Shown here piece after piece: positions 13,441 through 26,900 of a stretch of DNA of 64,000 nt; position 1 is the stretch's first letter; each line of letters starts with the position of its first letter. Both the position numbers and the translations under genes were made by a program. A model generated the notes under the pieces. It was not told the DNA's origin and ran no database searches. It was given only the letters and a program-made list of their open reading frames with translations. Source of the stretch: Brugia malayi (Eukaryota > Nematoda > Chromadorea > Rhabditida > Onchocercidae); contig NW_025062479.1 in NCBI RefSeq assembly GCF_000002995.4, positions 12,567,721 to 12,631,720 on the forward strand. The letters are read 5' to 3'.

Positions 13441-13873
13441 CAGTGAAATTTATGAAACTAGAGATTTAAATTTAATTATTTCATTTGTCACATCGTCTTA
13501 TGTTTCCAATTTCTAAGCATGCAATGTGATCATTGCTTCATGTCAACTTCTTGATGACCATTTTATCTTTCCAGTGGCAATTATTTCCATTTTTAGGAAA
13601 CGGGAAAGAAGATTCATTAACGATGACACAGAATGCAACGACAACATCACAACACTACAGAATATGTAGGGTGACAGAATACACTTCCGAAGAAATATTC
13701 TGAATACACTGTTTAATAAAATCATGATAATTTGAGATATTGATTCACTGATAACACATTTGTACTTTTATAACAACTGATAAAATCACTTGAAGAACAC
13801 TACGTCCTTGATACCATCAACCGTTATCAGTGCCTGCAGTCAGTATTTACTTTCAAATCCCTTCACTCATTCT
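13441..13873 (-). repeat. Right arm of the large inverted repeat
   Basis: The first 359 bases (13441-13799) are the perfect reverse complement of 9171-9529. Beyond 13799 the match decays. Compared with the left arm, the differences are mostly transitions plus a deletion of about 76 bases near 13824, and similarity is lost near 13873. Confidence 0.9.
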
Positions 13874-15662
13874 CGCACACCGAAAATGGATTCAAGCAAG
13901 CTCCAAGTGTCACAGCCTCCATCGGTCAATGTCAGTCCTTTTTCCAGCACAAAACTGAACCACCACTCTTCTCGCCTCTCCTCTCCTCCTCTCTCTCTCT
14001 CCTTTTTCTACTTCATCACTAATTCAATAGCGCGAGAGAGTTCTGTCACTTTTCTGATCTGAGATATCTCGGTTCTACGTGTTACAATAATGCGTAGGCT
14101 ACATGCGTGCATGAATAGATAATATACGCTTACGTATCAAATGTTTGTTTACATATCGTTCTTGTCTTTTAAAGCCCAATAAACATAGATGGTGCACGCT
14201 GTTTGAACTGTTCATAGTTGTTTTATTTAAGATTTCAAGTGGACATATCCAGAAGGCTTTAATTGATACTTCTCATTGTCTTCAGGAAGGAGAAACATGT
14301 TAATAGGTGTGGAGATTTGAGGAAGGTAAACTGCGTGACGTAGCTTTCTTTGTTCCATCTCAAAACTCCTATTCACTTTTTGTCGTAGTGACCGGTAAGA
14401 GTCCCACCTTCACCTTGTCATCATCACATTCCTCATGAGAAATTCACCCTCACTTTCTAAATCGAATCGTATTTTTCAAACAATTTGTTTTTTTTAGTTC
14501 GTTTATTCCATTCCAAAGATGAATTTATATTCCTCCACACACTGCAGAAGTGCGGAAGTATGTCCTTTACCTTCTCTTCTCGCCTTTCATAGCAACAAAT
14601 CACTCTGACAGTCACTGTCGTTTTCCTTCCACTCATCCCCGACTTGCGCTTACCACATTCTCAAGTGACTAACTGTCAACTGTGTTGTGTTCGCTGATCT
14701 CAAATGACTTACCAATTGTCCTCGAAGTCCGACCCAACTCCTAGCTTTGAATTGCACTATGTTCTCTTTGTAAACGTTGCTCTAAAGCTGAGATTAAAAG
14801 TACCACTCAAAGATGCTACTCATATTTCAAATTCAACAAAATTAAAAGCATCAGGTGAGCGGCCCTGTACTAACAAAAGCTGGCGTAATAATATTAGCAT
14901 AAATTCAGATAAAAAGAACATATGTAAGGAACCATGCATTGAAACCGTAAGATTTGTTATAGCCTTTTTTGTAGAGTGAAAAATACGAAATAGATAAGCA
15001 GTAGTAGTGATGCTTAAAAGTTCACTTCGAGGTGTTTTCAACGTTTCACTTTTTCAGCAGATAGTTTTGTAAAGAAGAAAAGTGTATTTGGAGTGTTCTG
15101 TTTGAAATATATGTTTTGTTTGGAGGAAGAGACCAACTGTTTTATTCTTTCCCCGAAAACTTGTTGCATCAAAAAAAAAAAAAAAAACAAAAAAAAAAAA
15201 ATCTATCAAAAAGTTCATCGTTGAATATGAAATTAAACTCTTCATTTGCTTCTAATTGCCGTTTCAAAGCTTAAACAAATTTTGTTCCTGTCACAGTATC
15301 ATGATATGCGGTTAAATAGAACTGAGCTGAGGAAGTGTAGTTTCATATTCAATTGTCAGAGTCAGAAATGTGACATGTTCTCTACCGGGTGTTCCGGTCA
15401 AATTTCCGGAAAAGAAAGAGTCTAGAAAAAAAGTTCTCTTTGAAGAATACTTCCTTATTTAATGATTTTGAAAAAAGTAATCCGATATGAAGTGCAGTTA
15501 GTGGTAAAATGATCATGCGCTGTCCCAGTACCATTTCTGAAACTTGAACAGTTCAGAAATATGCTTTCTTCCTGTAATAGTTGTCGATGTATTCAACTAA
15601 TTAAATATAGGCGGAATATATTTTCAGGTTACGACAGCGAATAGTGGCAAATCCAGGATGAC
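13874..15662. other. Intergenic DNA without recognised genes
   Basis: Contains a CT-rich block (about 13970-14005) and two A-tracts around 15170-15200. Open frames here (for example 14704-14979) have no splice context or family resemblance. Confidence 0.4.
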
Positions 15663-15947
15663 CTAGGATAGACGAATGTGGAAATGTATTCTGTTTGGCT
15701 GGTCGGTGCCATTTCCAGGGACATCGTAGTACATATACCTGGCAATCTGGCTGGAAGTATTTGGACCCGACAGGACTATTTTAGAGGCAACAAGCGACGT
15801 TGTGTCCAAAACTATTTTCCGTTGTGTGGCGTTTCTTATGTAAGCTAGCCATGAAAGAGACTCGACATTGGCTAATTTATTCCTGCTACTTCCGTTGTAT
15901 TTCCCGGAAGTCTCCTCTAATAACCCATCGGCTAGTAATTCCTCCAT
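15663..15947 (-). CDS. Hypothetical small protein, 94 residues
   Basis: An ATG at 15947 opens a frame ending in TAG at 15663. The peptide begins MEELLADGLLEETSGKYNGS and has balanced, non-repetitive composition, no signal peptide and no membrane segment. A purine-rich leader precedes the ATG. I recognise no family. It may be a single-exon gene, an exon of a larger gene, or chance. Confidence 0.25.
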   Translation of the reverse strand: MEELLADGLLEETSGKYNGSSRNKLANVESLSWLAYIRNATQRKIVLDTTSLVASKIVLSGPNTSSQIARYMYYDVPGNGTDQPNRIHFHIRLS

Positions 15948-17365
15948 CTTTCATTCACCTCCACCTATCATAAGCGCATAATTCAGTGGAGCCCAATAGT
16001 TGGAACAAATATTTATTATACAATCACTCATTAGGTCTCATTCGACAGGTAACTGCCACATATAGTGTAATGATTGATTGGTGGTGAGTAGATAACTTCT
16101 TCGGGTTTCGTTCTCCCTTTTACTTTTTTTTATTTGCACTTTGTGAGATATCAAATTGTGATAGCTTACTACGAAGCAAATAAGCAACAGTTGTATCGTG
16201 GAAAAGCTGTATAGATTAAAGGGATCAAAGGACCGGAAGAGCGATGATATGACTTTACGGAAATGCTATGTCTTCTCAAGGATCATATTAGTAATGATTC
16301 AAGAAAGTGGCCTCCACTATCACTAGTGGCGATTGTATCGGTAAACAAATTGTTGACAGTAAGTGATGATGAGAAAGACTGCAAGAAGCGTAAGATCGAT
16401 AGTGGCAACAACAGGAGCCGGCAGGAAAATAGAAGTATTGTTGAGCCTCTCTGAATCATCCTACATACCCTTTTCGACCTTCTCCTAGGCTTCCTCTCTC
16501 TCTCCCTCATATTCTCTTTTGGGATGTTGCTCAATGTGCTCTCATCTTCCATTCAAAACAGTTGATAGCTTCGTACTTACACTGTTCAAACTAATTAAAT
16601 TGTTCGGATGAGTTATCAAATGGTTTGGAGGAATGTTTGTAAGTTAGAGAAACTTTTCCAAGCCATACATTTTCAGTGTTAGCCGTGCTATATAGTGTTA
16701 GAAATCGATTCGATTGAATTTGAAAGTGAAACATTTCAAGATATTCCGTCAGATCTTTTCCTCGTTATTTCTCATTCTCCCACTACTTAGTTTCCTATCT
16801 TCCGATTCTTCCCACTGTCTTCTCTTTGTTTCTTGAAAACAAATTTGTCGTGAAGGTAATTCTCTGCCACCGTCATATCAGCATTACCTCCGAAAATAGT
16901 CACTATCTCTGCCCCTACACTTCTCTTCCTAAATCGAGTGACGTAGAGTTATTGAATTCTCCACACAGCACGGTGCAGTTATGGAGTTGCTCGATATCCT
17001 GTTGTTTTGAAACCAATCAGATGTTTTCTGTCATCGTCCACACTTAGCGGTTGTGTAATTCTAGATTTTGCTAGCAGTAGTGTATGTTTGATAAGAATTG
17101 TATGGTTATCAGTAGTAATTATGCTAAGAGATCTACTGAGCAGTTCGCCATTCTTGACGGTTCACACACAGTACATCAAATTTAGTTGATACGGGATGCA
17201 GTGAGTAAAATAATGTGTTGGAAGAGACTTATAATTGGAACATTACAAAGAGCGGGCATTTTATTTGTAGTATCCGTCAGATTCCGTGATTTGATGTAGG
17301 TTGCATCTGTAATGAATGTGACATCTGCCCGATTACTTGATACAGTAAATTTGCTCCAATACTAG
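15948..17365. other. Upstream region of the LPGAT1-like gene
   Basis: Likely holds the promoter of the plus-strand acyltransferase. An open frame at 16263-16454 with a Lys/Arg/Asp-rich stretch (SDDEKDCKKRKIDSG) is protein-like but unsupported by splice context. Confidence 0.35.
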
Positions 17366-17368
17366 GAA
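17357..17368 (+). promoter_or_regulatory. Candidate trans-splice acceptor
   Basis: AATACTAG ends at 17365, three bases before the start codon of the acyltransferase gene. This is compatible with a spliced-leader acceptor; the polypyrimidine tract is weak. Confidence 0.3.
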
Positions 17369-20051
17369 ATGTTGCAAACGGGTGATGCTCGAATCGGTCT
17401 GGATGGACCAACTGTCACAGCGGAGGATGGCTTTCTGACAAAAGTGATGATCAGTTCGATGGATGTGAGGAAAGTTATTGCCCTGATTGGTGCATTCTAC
17501 TGGACTATTATGACTGTTTTTGTTGTTCCCGGTATCATTACTGCAACATTCCTTACCGTCATGATACCTGTTCTCTGTATCAGGTTGGTCTGTTGCTTCA
17601 CAGCTAACTACGTCACATGACTGAACTCAGTCAGGAATTTGTTTACTCATCTTCCATAAGCATTCCAGTGTTTCATGGTTTAACTGGCTTGATCACAAGC
17701 TTTGCCGTATGGTAAACGGTCATTGGAGTTCTGCTATACAAATTGCAGGTATTAATATTGTGGAGTACGGCGATGATATTTCAAAGGTTTCTTTTATCTT
17801 ATAGATTTAAAAATTCTCAGACTGTTTCCACTTATGCTAATAGCTCGCATATTTCTCGATTCATGTCTTGTCGTCTAATTACTTTTTCCGTAACTGGTTG
17901 TGCTGAGCGTCACTTATTTTCACGTAACATAATGGGGTCGCTGTTTCAGATTTCATCCTTGACTACTGATTTGGTGGTCATGCAAAAAACTTCATATGAA
18001 GTGTGACTTAATTGGAGGGCTTAATTTATTCACATTAAACTTAAATAACTTTTAAATTTAAATGCGTAAATGCGCATAATAACCAAAATATTTCAGCTTT
18101 CCGAAAAACGGGTTTTATTTCTTGCTAATCATTTGGGTCTTGCTGATCATTTCGTGATTATGTCAGCGTTACGAAACAAAGGAACTGTTGTTGAGAAGGT
18201 GCACATTTTCAATTGAAGTATTTTTAATACAGCTTTTGCATTATTTGCTATTTCCGACTCTTTTCCCCATAGGAAATTGTGTTAATTAGAAATCCAAACA
18301 AATTAAATTTTTAAAAAATGTCATTTTTAAAAAAAATGTTATTGTTTTGTTATCGTTCGAATTACTTCAGTATCTTTGGGTTATATACAATATATGGAAA
18401 ATGACACCACTGGGTGTGATGTGGATGATTCACGGCAATTACTTTGTTGACGGTGGTGTTGCAAAACGAGACCAAATGATAGAAGATTTCAAAACACATT
18501 TGAAAAGAAATTATTGGAAATATGATCATCGATGGATTATTATGTACCCGGAAGGTAATAACATTACGTTTCACTTCTTGATAGACTTTTTACTTCTATT
18601 TAGTTTGTAAAAAAATCCTCGCTAACTTAGCAGAAAATTTGTAGCATGACGATTCATCGATCTTTATCAGTGAATGAGATTCTGTCGACACAATGGATAA
18701 CTGTGTTAAAATTCAGTGGGACTTCATTGGATTTCATTACCTAGAAGCAGTTTGCAAAAAAAAAAAGCATGTTCATTTAGGTCAAAAAATTCCATGGATA
18801 AAATGAATCTTTCTTTTCTTGTTCGTTATGAGCGGCATTGACGTGATTCATATTTAGAATTATCATTCTTATAATGCTTCTATTTTTAAGTAAAAGTTAT
18901 CAGTTTTAATTTCAGGAGCAAGACTATATCGGATTAAAGAAAGTAATGCACGATACGCAGCTCGTGAAGGTTACAAGATCTTTCGGCATTGTGCTTTACC
19001 ACGGACTGGCGCTGCTCATGCTACAATCGAAACAACGACAACTGCTAATTATGGTAACTTTATGAAATCAGACTACATAACAGTTCCTTTTGGATTCATA
19101 CTTTTTCAGCAACAGTTGAGGATACCGGCGATTCATTGGAATACATTATTGATTGTACCTTGGGATATCAGAACGGCGATGTACCCAGTATCGGTAACTG
19201 GTTATTCGGAGATTTACCGAATGGAATTCCGAATGTTGCTGTTCACTATAAAGTAAGTTTTGTTTATTGCTTCATGCCGCGTACATTCTTTTTAACTTCA
19301 GTTTTAATTTTCTTTTAAACTTCGATGTAAATCGGATATAAACTACTCAATGTTTTCATCTGGATTGTAGATACTTTATTTGTTATTTAAATAGTCGAGG
19401 ATAAGATACTTAACAGGCTAGTCATCCCTTGAAAACTATGATCTAATTTAGTAAACTATCCAATTCTTTAATATATTCGATTGACATTCCTTGCGGATTT
19501 TAATTATAGAGTATGGTGACTGAGGAACGTAGTGTTTCACACGCATTCAACGAATTTTCATAATGTTAAAATCAGCCAATTATCTTTGATTTATTAACTT
19601 CTCCTGGTGCTTGAAATATATTCAGCTGCAGATTTATCGAATAAGGCCTGAGTGGAAAGACGAAAATATGCTAAGACATTGGTTGTATGACATCTATGAA
19701 AAAAAGGTAAGTTGAGTTCACTTCCACGAACAAAAGAAAAATTTAATTAGGATTTTTTTCATATATGTTATCTCCTTTATTTTCCTCAAGAGCACTTACA
19801 GTTTTATCTTCTTTGAAATTTTTTTTTTAAAGGATGAATTGCTGGAAAAATACTATGAGAGTGGTGTATTTCCGATGGATTCACAGCATCATCCTACAGT
19901 TGTGCGTAATTCAATATCCAGTTGCTTATTTGTTGAGGCATTTTGGCTTTTACTGCTTTACCTTCACTATTCCATATGGTTGAAGTCATTTGCTAGCCTA
20001 ATTTACCGGTGTATTGTTGTTATATCGCTTACTTTTTTGGGGATTTTTTAA
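17369..20051 (+). CDS. LPGAT1: LPGAT1-type lysophospholipid acyltransferase
   Basis: This is a membrane acyltransferase of the PlsC/AGPAT superfamily. LPGAT1 transfers acyl groups from acyl-CoA to lysophospholipids in the ER. Exons are 17369-17583, 17669-17786, 18097-18198, 18371-18554, 18916-19053, 19110-19252, 19632-19706 and 19833-20051. Phases match throughout, giving 397 residues; human LPGAT1 is 370. An N-terminal membrane segment lies near residues 40-70. ANHLGLADHF (near 121-130) supplies the catalytic HxxxxD, preceded by VEYGDDIS as in LPGAT1. RWIIMYPEG (near 198-206) is the conserved PEG motif. EYIIDCTLGYQNG and the HYKIYRIRPEW segment match the LPGAT1 C-terminal half, followed by a hydrophobic C-terminal membrane segment ending at a TAA. 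Exon 7 could start six bases earlier at 19626, adding two residues. I see no defect. Confidence 0.9.
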
Positions 20052-23000
20052 ATTCTTTCCAGATGTCCTACTTTTTTTTTATTCCTTTTCAAGTTTTATT
20101 GACATCACTTCTACAAAAACAAGTCTAACTACCAATGGAATTCAGTCTCACAGTGGTTTTAAAAATAATTAAAGGAATTCCATGACTAACACCTTGTCGC
20201 AGAAAATAATCTAGGTGTGATTCAAGTGACTTTTTAGAAATTTAAATAGCATTTCACAAGTTTAACTTGAATTTTTCCAAATATATTTACCATGTCTTCT
20301 ACCTTTTTCCAAAAAAAGACATATACAATAAAGTTACCAGAGTTACGACTGTTATGATTCATTCAGTAATGAAATGCCACCATTCATTCATTTTCCAAAT
20401 TGCTATGTATCTGCTACATTTCAAATGTTTCAGTTTCACGATTTTCATTGATTCCTCTAGAATCATCAGAAACTTGACTAATAAAACAGTGGGAGTTATT
20501 AACCGACATTTGTCATTTTGTACGTTTTATCTTTTTTTTGAATTCATCATTTTTTTTGTGAATTGTTAGTGCTAATAGGAACGAGATGAAGATGGAAATG
20601 ATTGTATATTCAGGCGATATATTTAAAGAATTTTAAATGCAAATCCTTGAATTTGAAATAGAAAAATATGCTTCAGTGATAATTATTTTATCCTTTAGCA
20701 TATCGTACGATGTCGTTGAATGTTAACTTGTATCTAAAATGAGGTTACTGCTAAATAACCTATAAATATTAGCAACACTTTCATATTTTCTTCAAAATTG
20801 AGTAGTCGTATACTTTGTTCCTTATCTAAATTTTATATCACATTTCATCCGAATATTCTGTATCTATTAGCTTATTTGCCAATGATGCCTTATCTGCTGA
20901 ATGCTTATTACTATTTACTTACGTTTACGAAGTAAAATTTGATGCCAAGTCTTTCCAACTTTCACTGTAAAATGGTCTTTAGAGTTCATTCTGTATGTCA
21001 GGTAATTCCATACTTTATTTTATTATGGCAATCAAAGATTACAGATGGTCATTTTGTTAACCGGGGTTATATATTCCACGTGGAAATCCATCTTGTTTTC
21101 AGTTGGAAGGAATGAAAAATATTAATTTTCCAGTCGGTTTGTGAAATGAAGTTAGATAAATTCAAGTAGTGGCAATGGTTCACTTCTCGAAGTCCAACTT
21201 TTTGAAGAGGAATAACTGATTCGCTTGAAAAGCACCTTCTCTTCATTTCAGTGATGGATGGATGAATTATCTTTGATTTTAAGATTTCCTTCGGCTGGTC
21301 AAAACACTCCGTATTTTTCCATAAGACATGCGTTTCTCGATCGTACTGGAGATCTGAAGAATTAAATTAATGTAACAAATAGATCCAAACTTCGCTTTCT
21401 GGTAAATTTTAGCACCTTACTCATGTTTCCATTATCGGAGGGCATTTAAATTTTCTGAAGAACGGATAAAAATTATTTTGCTTTCAACAGGCAAGCAACT
21501 TGTAGAGACGTTGCAAACATCCGGAAATGCGAGGCCCAAAGAAATAAAGTTTTGCAGTGGCACTGGGACTGATCCTTGTTAAAGGTTCAGACACTTCACT
21601 GCAGTTCATTAATTTTCAATTGAAATAACTGATGAAAGAATTACTCAGGTGATAACTAACACTCAAAGTATATACATTTATATAAAATAACAAAGATGTT
21701 TAAAACGTACAAAGACACAGAACATTTCCAACAAATATTTTAACGCTTCACATATCATTCCCCTCATTTATATTTCAGAAATCTTAAAATTCACGAAATA
21801 CCGCGCGACTCCTCTATAGCCTTCGAATGTGATCTCCCAAAAAAAGGCCTCAGTTCCCAAACTGATGAACTTAAGTATCCCATTCCTTCAGCAACGTCTT
21901 TGGGGGTAAGGGTTACACGAAATCTTGACAATATGAAGTGCAATTAGTCGCCTACACGACCATTCAGAAATATTTTGAAGATTTTGAAACAACCACAGTC
22001 AGAAGACTATACTTTTACTCAGAAGAAATGAACCATCACAGAATGTTGAAGAATTTAAACAATCCTCGAAGTAGAAGTCAGCTGATTAGTTTGTTCCTGG
22101 AATGATTAATACCTATTTTGAAAGGTTGCACATGCGATGTACTTTCCATGATACATAATGGCAACCACAGTTAACTGAGACGGGAAGAAATAAAACGGGG
22201 TCCTGATTCATCTAAACATGAAGCACCATGTTCCGAGTACTGCTTTACTTAATAATGCACCCTTTTAAAAGTAATTCCACATTTGTAAGGTTAATATTAC
22301 TTGAAACCGAAAAAGAGAATGAACATTTCCCAAGTGCCAATGTGCACCAACTTTAAAAAGATGAGAAGCGTTCGGAGATCAAGAAAAAAAACTGCTTATA
22401 TTAGTAAGTCAATAACACAAACTTGAAATTTCGGAAAACAAACAAACGCGAAAAGTGGAATAGGGAAAAACACCGGCAAATGAAAACGCGTAATATGAAA
22501 ATGAGCATTCAAGTGTAAATATATTAATAGCGGTAGCCAGAAATGTACAACAATTCCGTGTCAATAAACATGATTGAAAGGAACAAAAAATTAATTATGA
22601 AAAGATTTAGAAATGTGGCACTTCCGGAAAAAGATTACAATGCTATTAGTATTTTACTTTTGTATTGTAAAAGAACAATTACCAGGACTATTAGGAACTT
22701 TCCGGACGTTCCGTAATTATTTGCCTATCTGTAACAACTAATTCAATCAGCAGCTCAATTAAAAACTGAGTTTCAGGAAAAGAAAATGTAGGCAAAGTCT
22801 GTAGCATACATCCAGATCTAATAACTTACATATTTGTTGGTTAACAAAAATTATGAGATATGTGACAATATCTGGAATAGCTAATACCTTGCAAGATATG
22901 TTAGAAATGTCCTTAAAGAGCATCCACTGCTACCAAAAAGGGCTGTGGGTATGCACAAAAAGGGTAAAAAGTGCACAAATATTCGAGTTGCGTAAAAAAA

Positions 23001-23100
23001 TATAATGAATGACAATTCATAAATGTCTCATAAACGGACAGTAAAAATCATCAGTGAATAATGTACTCATGAAATTTGTAAACATAAAGTGAAAAGGGAA
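20052..23100. other. Intergenic DNA between LPGAT1 and sma-9
   Basis: Holds the 3' ends of two convergent genes. AATAAA at about 20480 could serve the acyltransferase. No gene is recognised between 20.6 and 23.1 kb on either strand. Confidence 0.4.
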
Positions 23101-23109
23101 AGGACAACA

Positions 23110-23165
23110 AACTTTTGCAACGGATTTTATGAGCAACAAGGGCAGCTTTATTTGGGAATTTGTAT
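23110..23165 (-). pseudogene. Decayed copy of a sma-9 zinc-finger exon fragment
   Basis: About 50 bases here match forward 33549-33600, part of the sma-9 exon encoding a C2HC finger. In the corresponding minus-strand frame the copy still reads KFPNKAALVAHKIRC, against [15 protein letters not shown] in the intact exon. Just upstream in that frame is a TAA in place of the finger's first cysteines, and flanking similarity fades quickly. It lies about 550 bases downstream of the sma-9 stop codon, on the same strand. It is therefore an ancient partial duplicate rather than a working exon. Confidence 0.6.
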
Positions 23166-23398
23166 TATTCCTGCACTGCAAAGAATAGTTATTGGTATTG
23201 TTAGAGCTTTTCCATCATTCCATGTGTATTTATAATAAAAAATTAAAGGATATAAAGAATAAATAAGTATAACCTATCATCAATAATCAGCCAATCAACT
23301 TCGCTATAAGAGTCAGATTTTAAAATTGTAAAAAGAATAGAAAGAGCATACCACTCAGTTCAAGCAATTTAAAGCGTACATAATGCCTGGTTATTAAG

Positions 23399-23420
23399 TA
23401 TATATATATATATATATATA
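23399..23420. repeat. (TA)n microsatellite
   Basis: About eleven TA units in the region downstream of sma-9. Confidence 0.9.
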
Positions 23421-23714
23421 TGACAATATCAGGATACTGGAGACTACTGCCAGCATTCTTTATCGATCTTACAAGTCAGTTTAAGGTTGAAATAAGAATT
23501 CATTAATATTTGGATTTCGAAACAAACAAAGTTTAGTTTCACAAAAATATTGAATATTGGAATGATTATAAAGATATTAACTGAAGTTTGATCCGATTAG
23601 ATAAATTGGAAGATACTATGCAAATATCTCTTAAATTGATACAATCAGCAACTCATGATTTTGCTCGTTTTGTAACAATCTATACATGTATAAATATATA
23701 TGCATGCATATACA

Positions 23715-23969
23715 TCAGCGCTCACGTCTGTTGTTTTGATGCGTCAATGTGTGACTGTTTAAAGCGTCGGCAGTAGTAAATCCAGCATCACACTGCTTGC
23801 AAATATGTGGTCGATCGCAAACATGCGAAAGCCAATGTCGCTGCAGAGCAAATGCATCCGGGAATGACTGTCCACAGATGGCACAAGGTAAAGTTGCCGA
23901 TATTGTTGCGGCACTTATGAATGATGTAGATGTTACAGTTGCTTGCGTAGACGTTGACCATTTTCGATC
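23715..23969 (-). other. Last sma-9 exon with the C-terminal finger pair
   Basis: After a Ser/Thr-rich lead, the exon encodes [21 protein letters not shown] and then a second finger beginning CKQCDAGF. It ends NNRRER and a TGA at 23715. The exon enters in phase 0 from 24343-24256. Confidence 0.85.
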
Positions 23970-26900
23970 CTAAATTTGAAGATAACTGGTTCAAAACAAT
24001 TCGATTAAATAGCAAAATAACAAACCTGAATATTCAAATGACCACATAACATCCCACTTTAAATGTTCAAATTGGCATGATGATTTAATACATGGTATAT
24101 CAAACACATATGCACAGAGACACCACTCCGATACCACTCAAAAGCTGCATTCTACTTCTGATGAGTCGGATATGTAGATCTTATGTATGGTATATCACCG
24201 ATATCATGATATCACTGATATAAAAGAAAGAAGATTATAACGATTTCAAATTTACTTGAATAGCAGCATCTAAAATTCCGCATCCATTCGCTTTTTCCAC
24301 TTCATTCAGTTTTGTTGGTTGGCGTTGTTTTATTAATCCATTGCTGCAAATAACGAAATAAAGTTCACCGCAAATCAAAGGCAAAAAGTCCAACATAACT
24401 GGATAAGGACCTAAAAGCGTAAAAAAACTATTTTTTAAGCCCTCTTATCCTAATCTTCTTTGTGTCTTGTTCAGTTGTACCATAAAATAGTAGGTTAAAA
24501 AGAGTCTTCAATTATCTCTCCATGACGCATTATTGAAGTTCCTTTCTTATTACTAAAGATTAAACCTCGTTACAGCAGTCTCCTTGCTCGCAACACCAGA
24601 ATCAATCGATAATATTACAGTAGAACTGCAATTAGATGTTTTTGAACAAGCTGCATGAGATTCTTCTAGTACATTCGGATTGTGATTCGGTAGAGAATGC
24701 ATGTGTTGCCCATGTGTTAGATTCGTTGGTTTACGGTGCAGAACTATGGATGTATCGCTTACATCTGACAATACCATGACTGCACTCTCGATCTCATCCC
24801 GACTGTCTTAAAAAATAATGTTGGAACTATCACATCCGAATTCTGTAAACGATATATATATTTATATATATATATAAATTATAAAATAATTATCAAAGTT
24901 CAAATTGCAGCAGATAAAAAAGAAAATTTCCATGTCTGATGTTTTTCCTTCTAAGCCCAACAATGAGGAAACAAAACCTGATAACGATGTAATAACACTG
25001 CCATGATAATGTGCCGCGATGTGCTGCCTGAGATTTTCACGGCTTGGATAGACCTTGTCACACTGTTTCTTTGGGCAGCAAAAATCTTTCCCATCCCGTA
25101 GCATTACATGATCAGCATGAAGATGTACCTAAACTGATCTTCATTAATAACACACGGCAGACAGCAACAATTAATTTTTCTTGGGGTAATTTTTATTATT
25201 GGATCATATTTGCAATGGTTCAAAATCCCGTAACTTCAAATTGTTGGTTTCTGTAAAAATCAGCAAGTAAATATGCATCTTAGAGCTTAAAATGGCATTA
25301 ATATTCATTAAACTTCGGAAATTCAATTACATAAAAAAGCAAGTGGCTGCTAAGATGATCTACCTGCAAATCAAAACTAGATTCGTAGTTGACTTCGCAA
25401 AGGTTGCATCTGGTAGAAGCTGGCAAAAGGGGTGATGGTGCAGTACCAGCCAAAACACGTTGCGTTGGTGTTGAGCTTTCACTACGTCCAGCTCCTTCAC
25501 TATTTGCTTCATCTGATCGTACAGAGGAACCTATCCATCAAAAAAAAAAAATGCAATTACTAATTCCTATATAAACTAAAGTTAATTGATAATATTCATA
25601 AGTCATGCAAAGTTTTAAGATAATCTCAGGACATTTCGAAAAATGCATTGCATAATCAGTGAGTGAGGCAACCACACAAGCGGCTATGTTTGCTGCATTG
25701 CAAAATGCACAACAGAATGCAGTGGCTGCAGCTCTTCCGAATGGTATTCTTTCATCCACAGTGTATCTGTTACCATCTGCCGCTGCCGTTGAACAATAAT
25801 ATAAACTGTTTTAAATTCCAAATAATTAACTTACCGTTGTCCGAAAGTGCAGCAGAGTCAACTGTTGAACGACTAATTATATCAGCAGAGCGGCGATCAG
25901 AAGTCTGAATAAAAAAAATTGAGAATACTAAAAAAAGTAATAAAAAACCAAATAAAAAAAATTACAAGTTCAAAAGCATCACTCGAATTATTAGATCAAA
26001 AGCCAAATAACCATCACAGAAATTATCAGCTGGAATTACTAAATAAAAAAAAGTGGATGAATAAAATGCTGAATTTTCAACAAACGAAAGTTCGCGTTGT
26101 AGATGTTTTCTGAGATCTAGCAAATAAAGGTAAAGATGAAGGTGAGTACAAAATAACTGGAACTAATACCGAATTCACATCAAGTTTCGGTGGCATCCAA
26201 ACATTTGCGGTAATCGACTTTCCATTCAATTCATCTGCTTTTCGCTGTGACATTGTCATATCGCATTTTCTGGGTGACATTTCAATCTAAAATGTTATAT
26301 TTGCTTAATGAAATGAACTTAATGAAAAGAGTTTGACGAAAACTTGTTATAAATAAGTAATTATGCAATATCAACATATATTTTTTTCCACCGTTCTCTT
26401 TCCTTTCAGCCTTTTAGAATGCCAGTTTTGTTCCAATACATACAGTTTTATTCCAGTGCATTTGAATCAATTGAGAGAAATATATACCATCATTTTTGTT
26501 GTTAAGGTGTCGGGACGTTTTAATGTATGTTGTTGACTGGTTAACAATCGCTTATTTTCAATAAATGACTGGCTAGTGGACGATACTGGAGAACGTTGTA
26601 TTTTCAATTGTTGCGACGAATAGCTATTGTTGATGGTGTTATGGCTATTGCTGCTACTGTTATTTGCAGTATGTTGCAGTGGAGCCGGTAAATGTGATAT
26701 TTGTTCGCGAAATTCCAATGCATTTGAATCACGTAATGTTGAAATGATTCCTGAAAAGGAAATTTTACTAGTTGATAATTGTAAATTTCAATTTTCTAAG
26801 AGATCAATTTTTACACTTGAGAAAGGTTTAATATAGATAATCTTGTTGATATGACACTGATCGCCGATAAACAAATGATTATAACCTGGCTAACAGTTAG

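Noticed and set aside
24256..24343. Reading exon 24343-24256 of sma-9 as an alternative terminal exon with a stop
   Set aside because: A first reading omitted four bases; the correct sequence is open through the exon and joins the last exon in phase 0.
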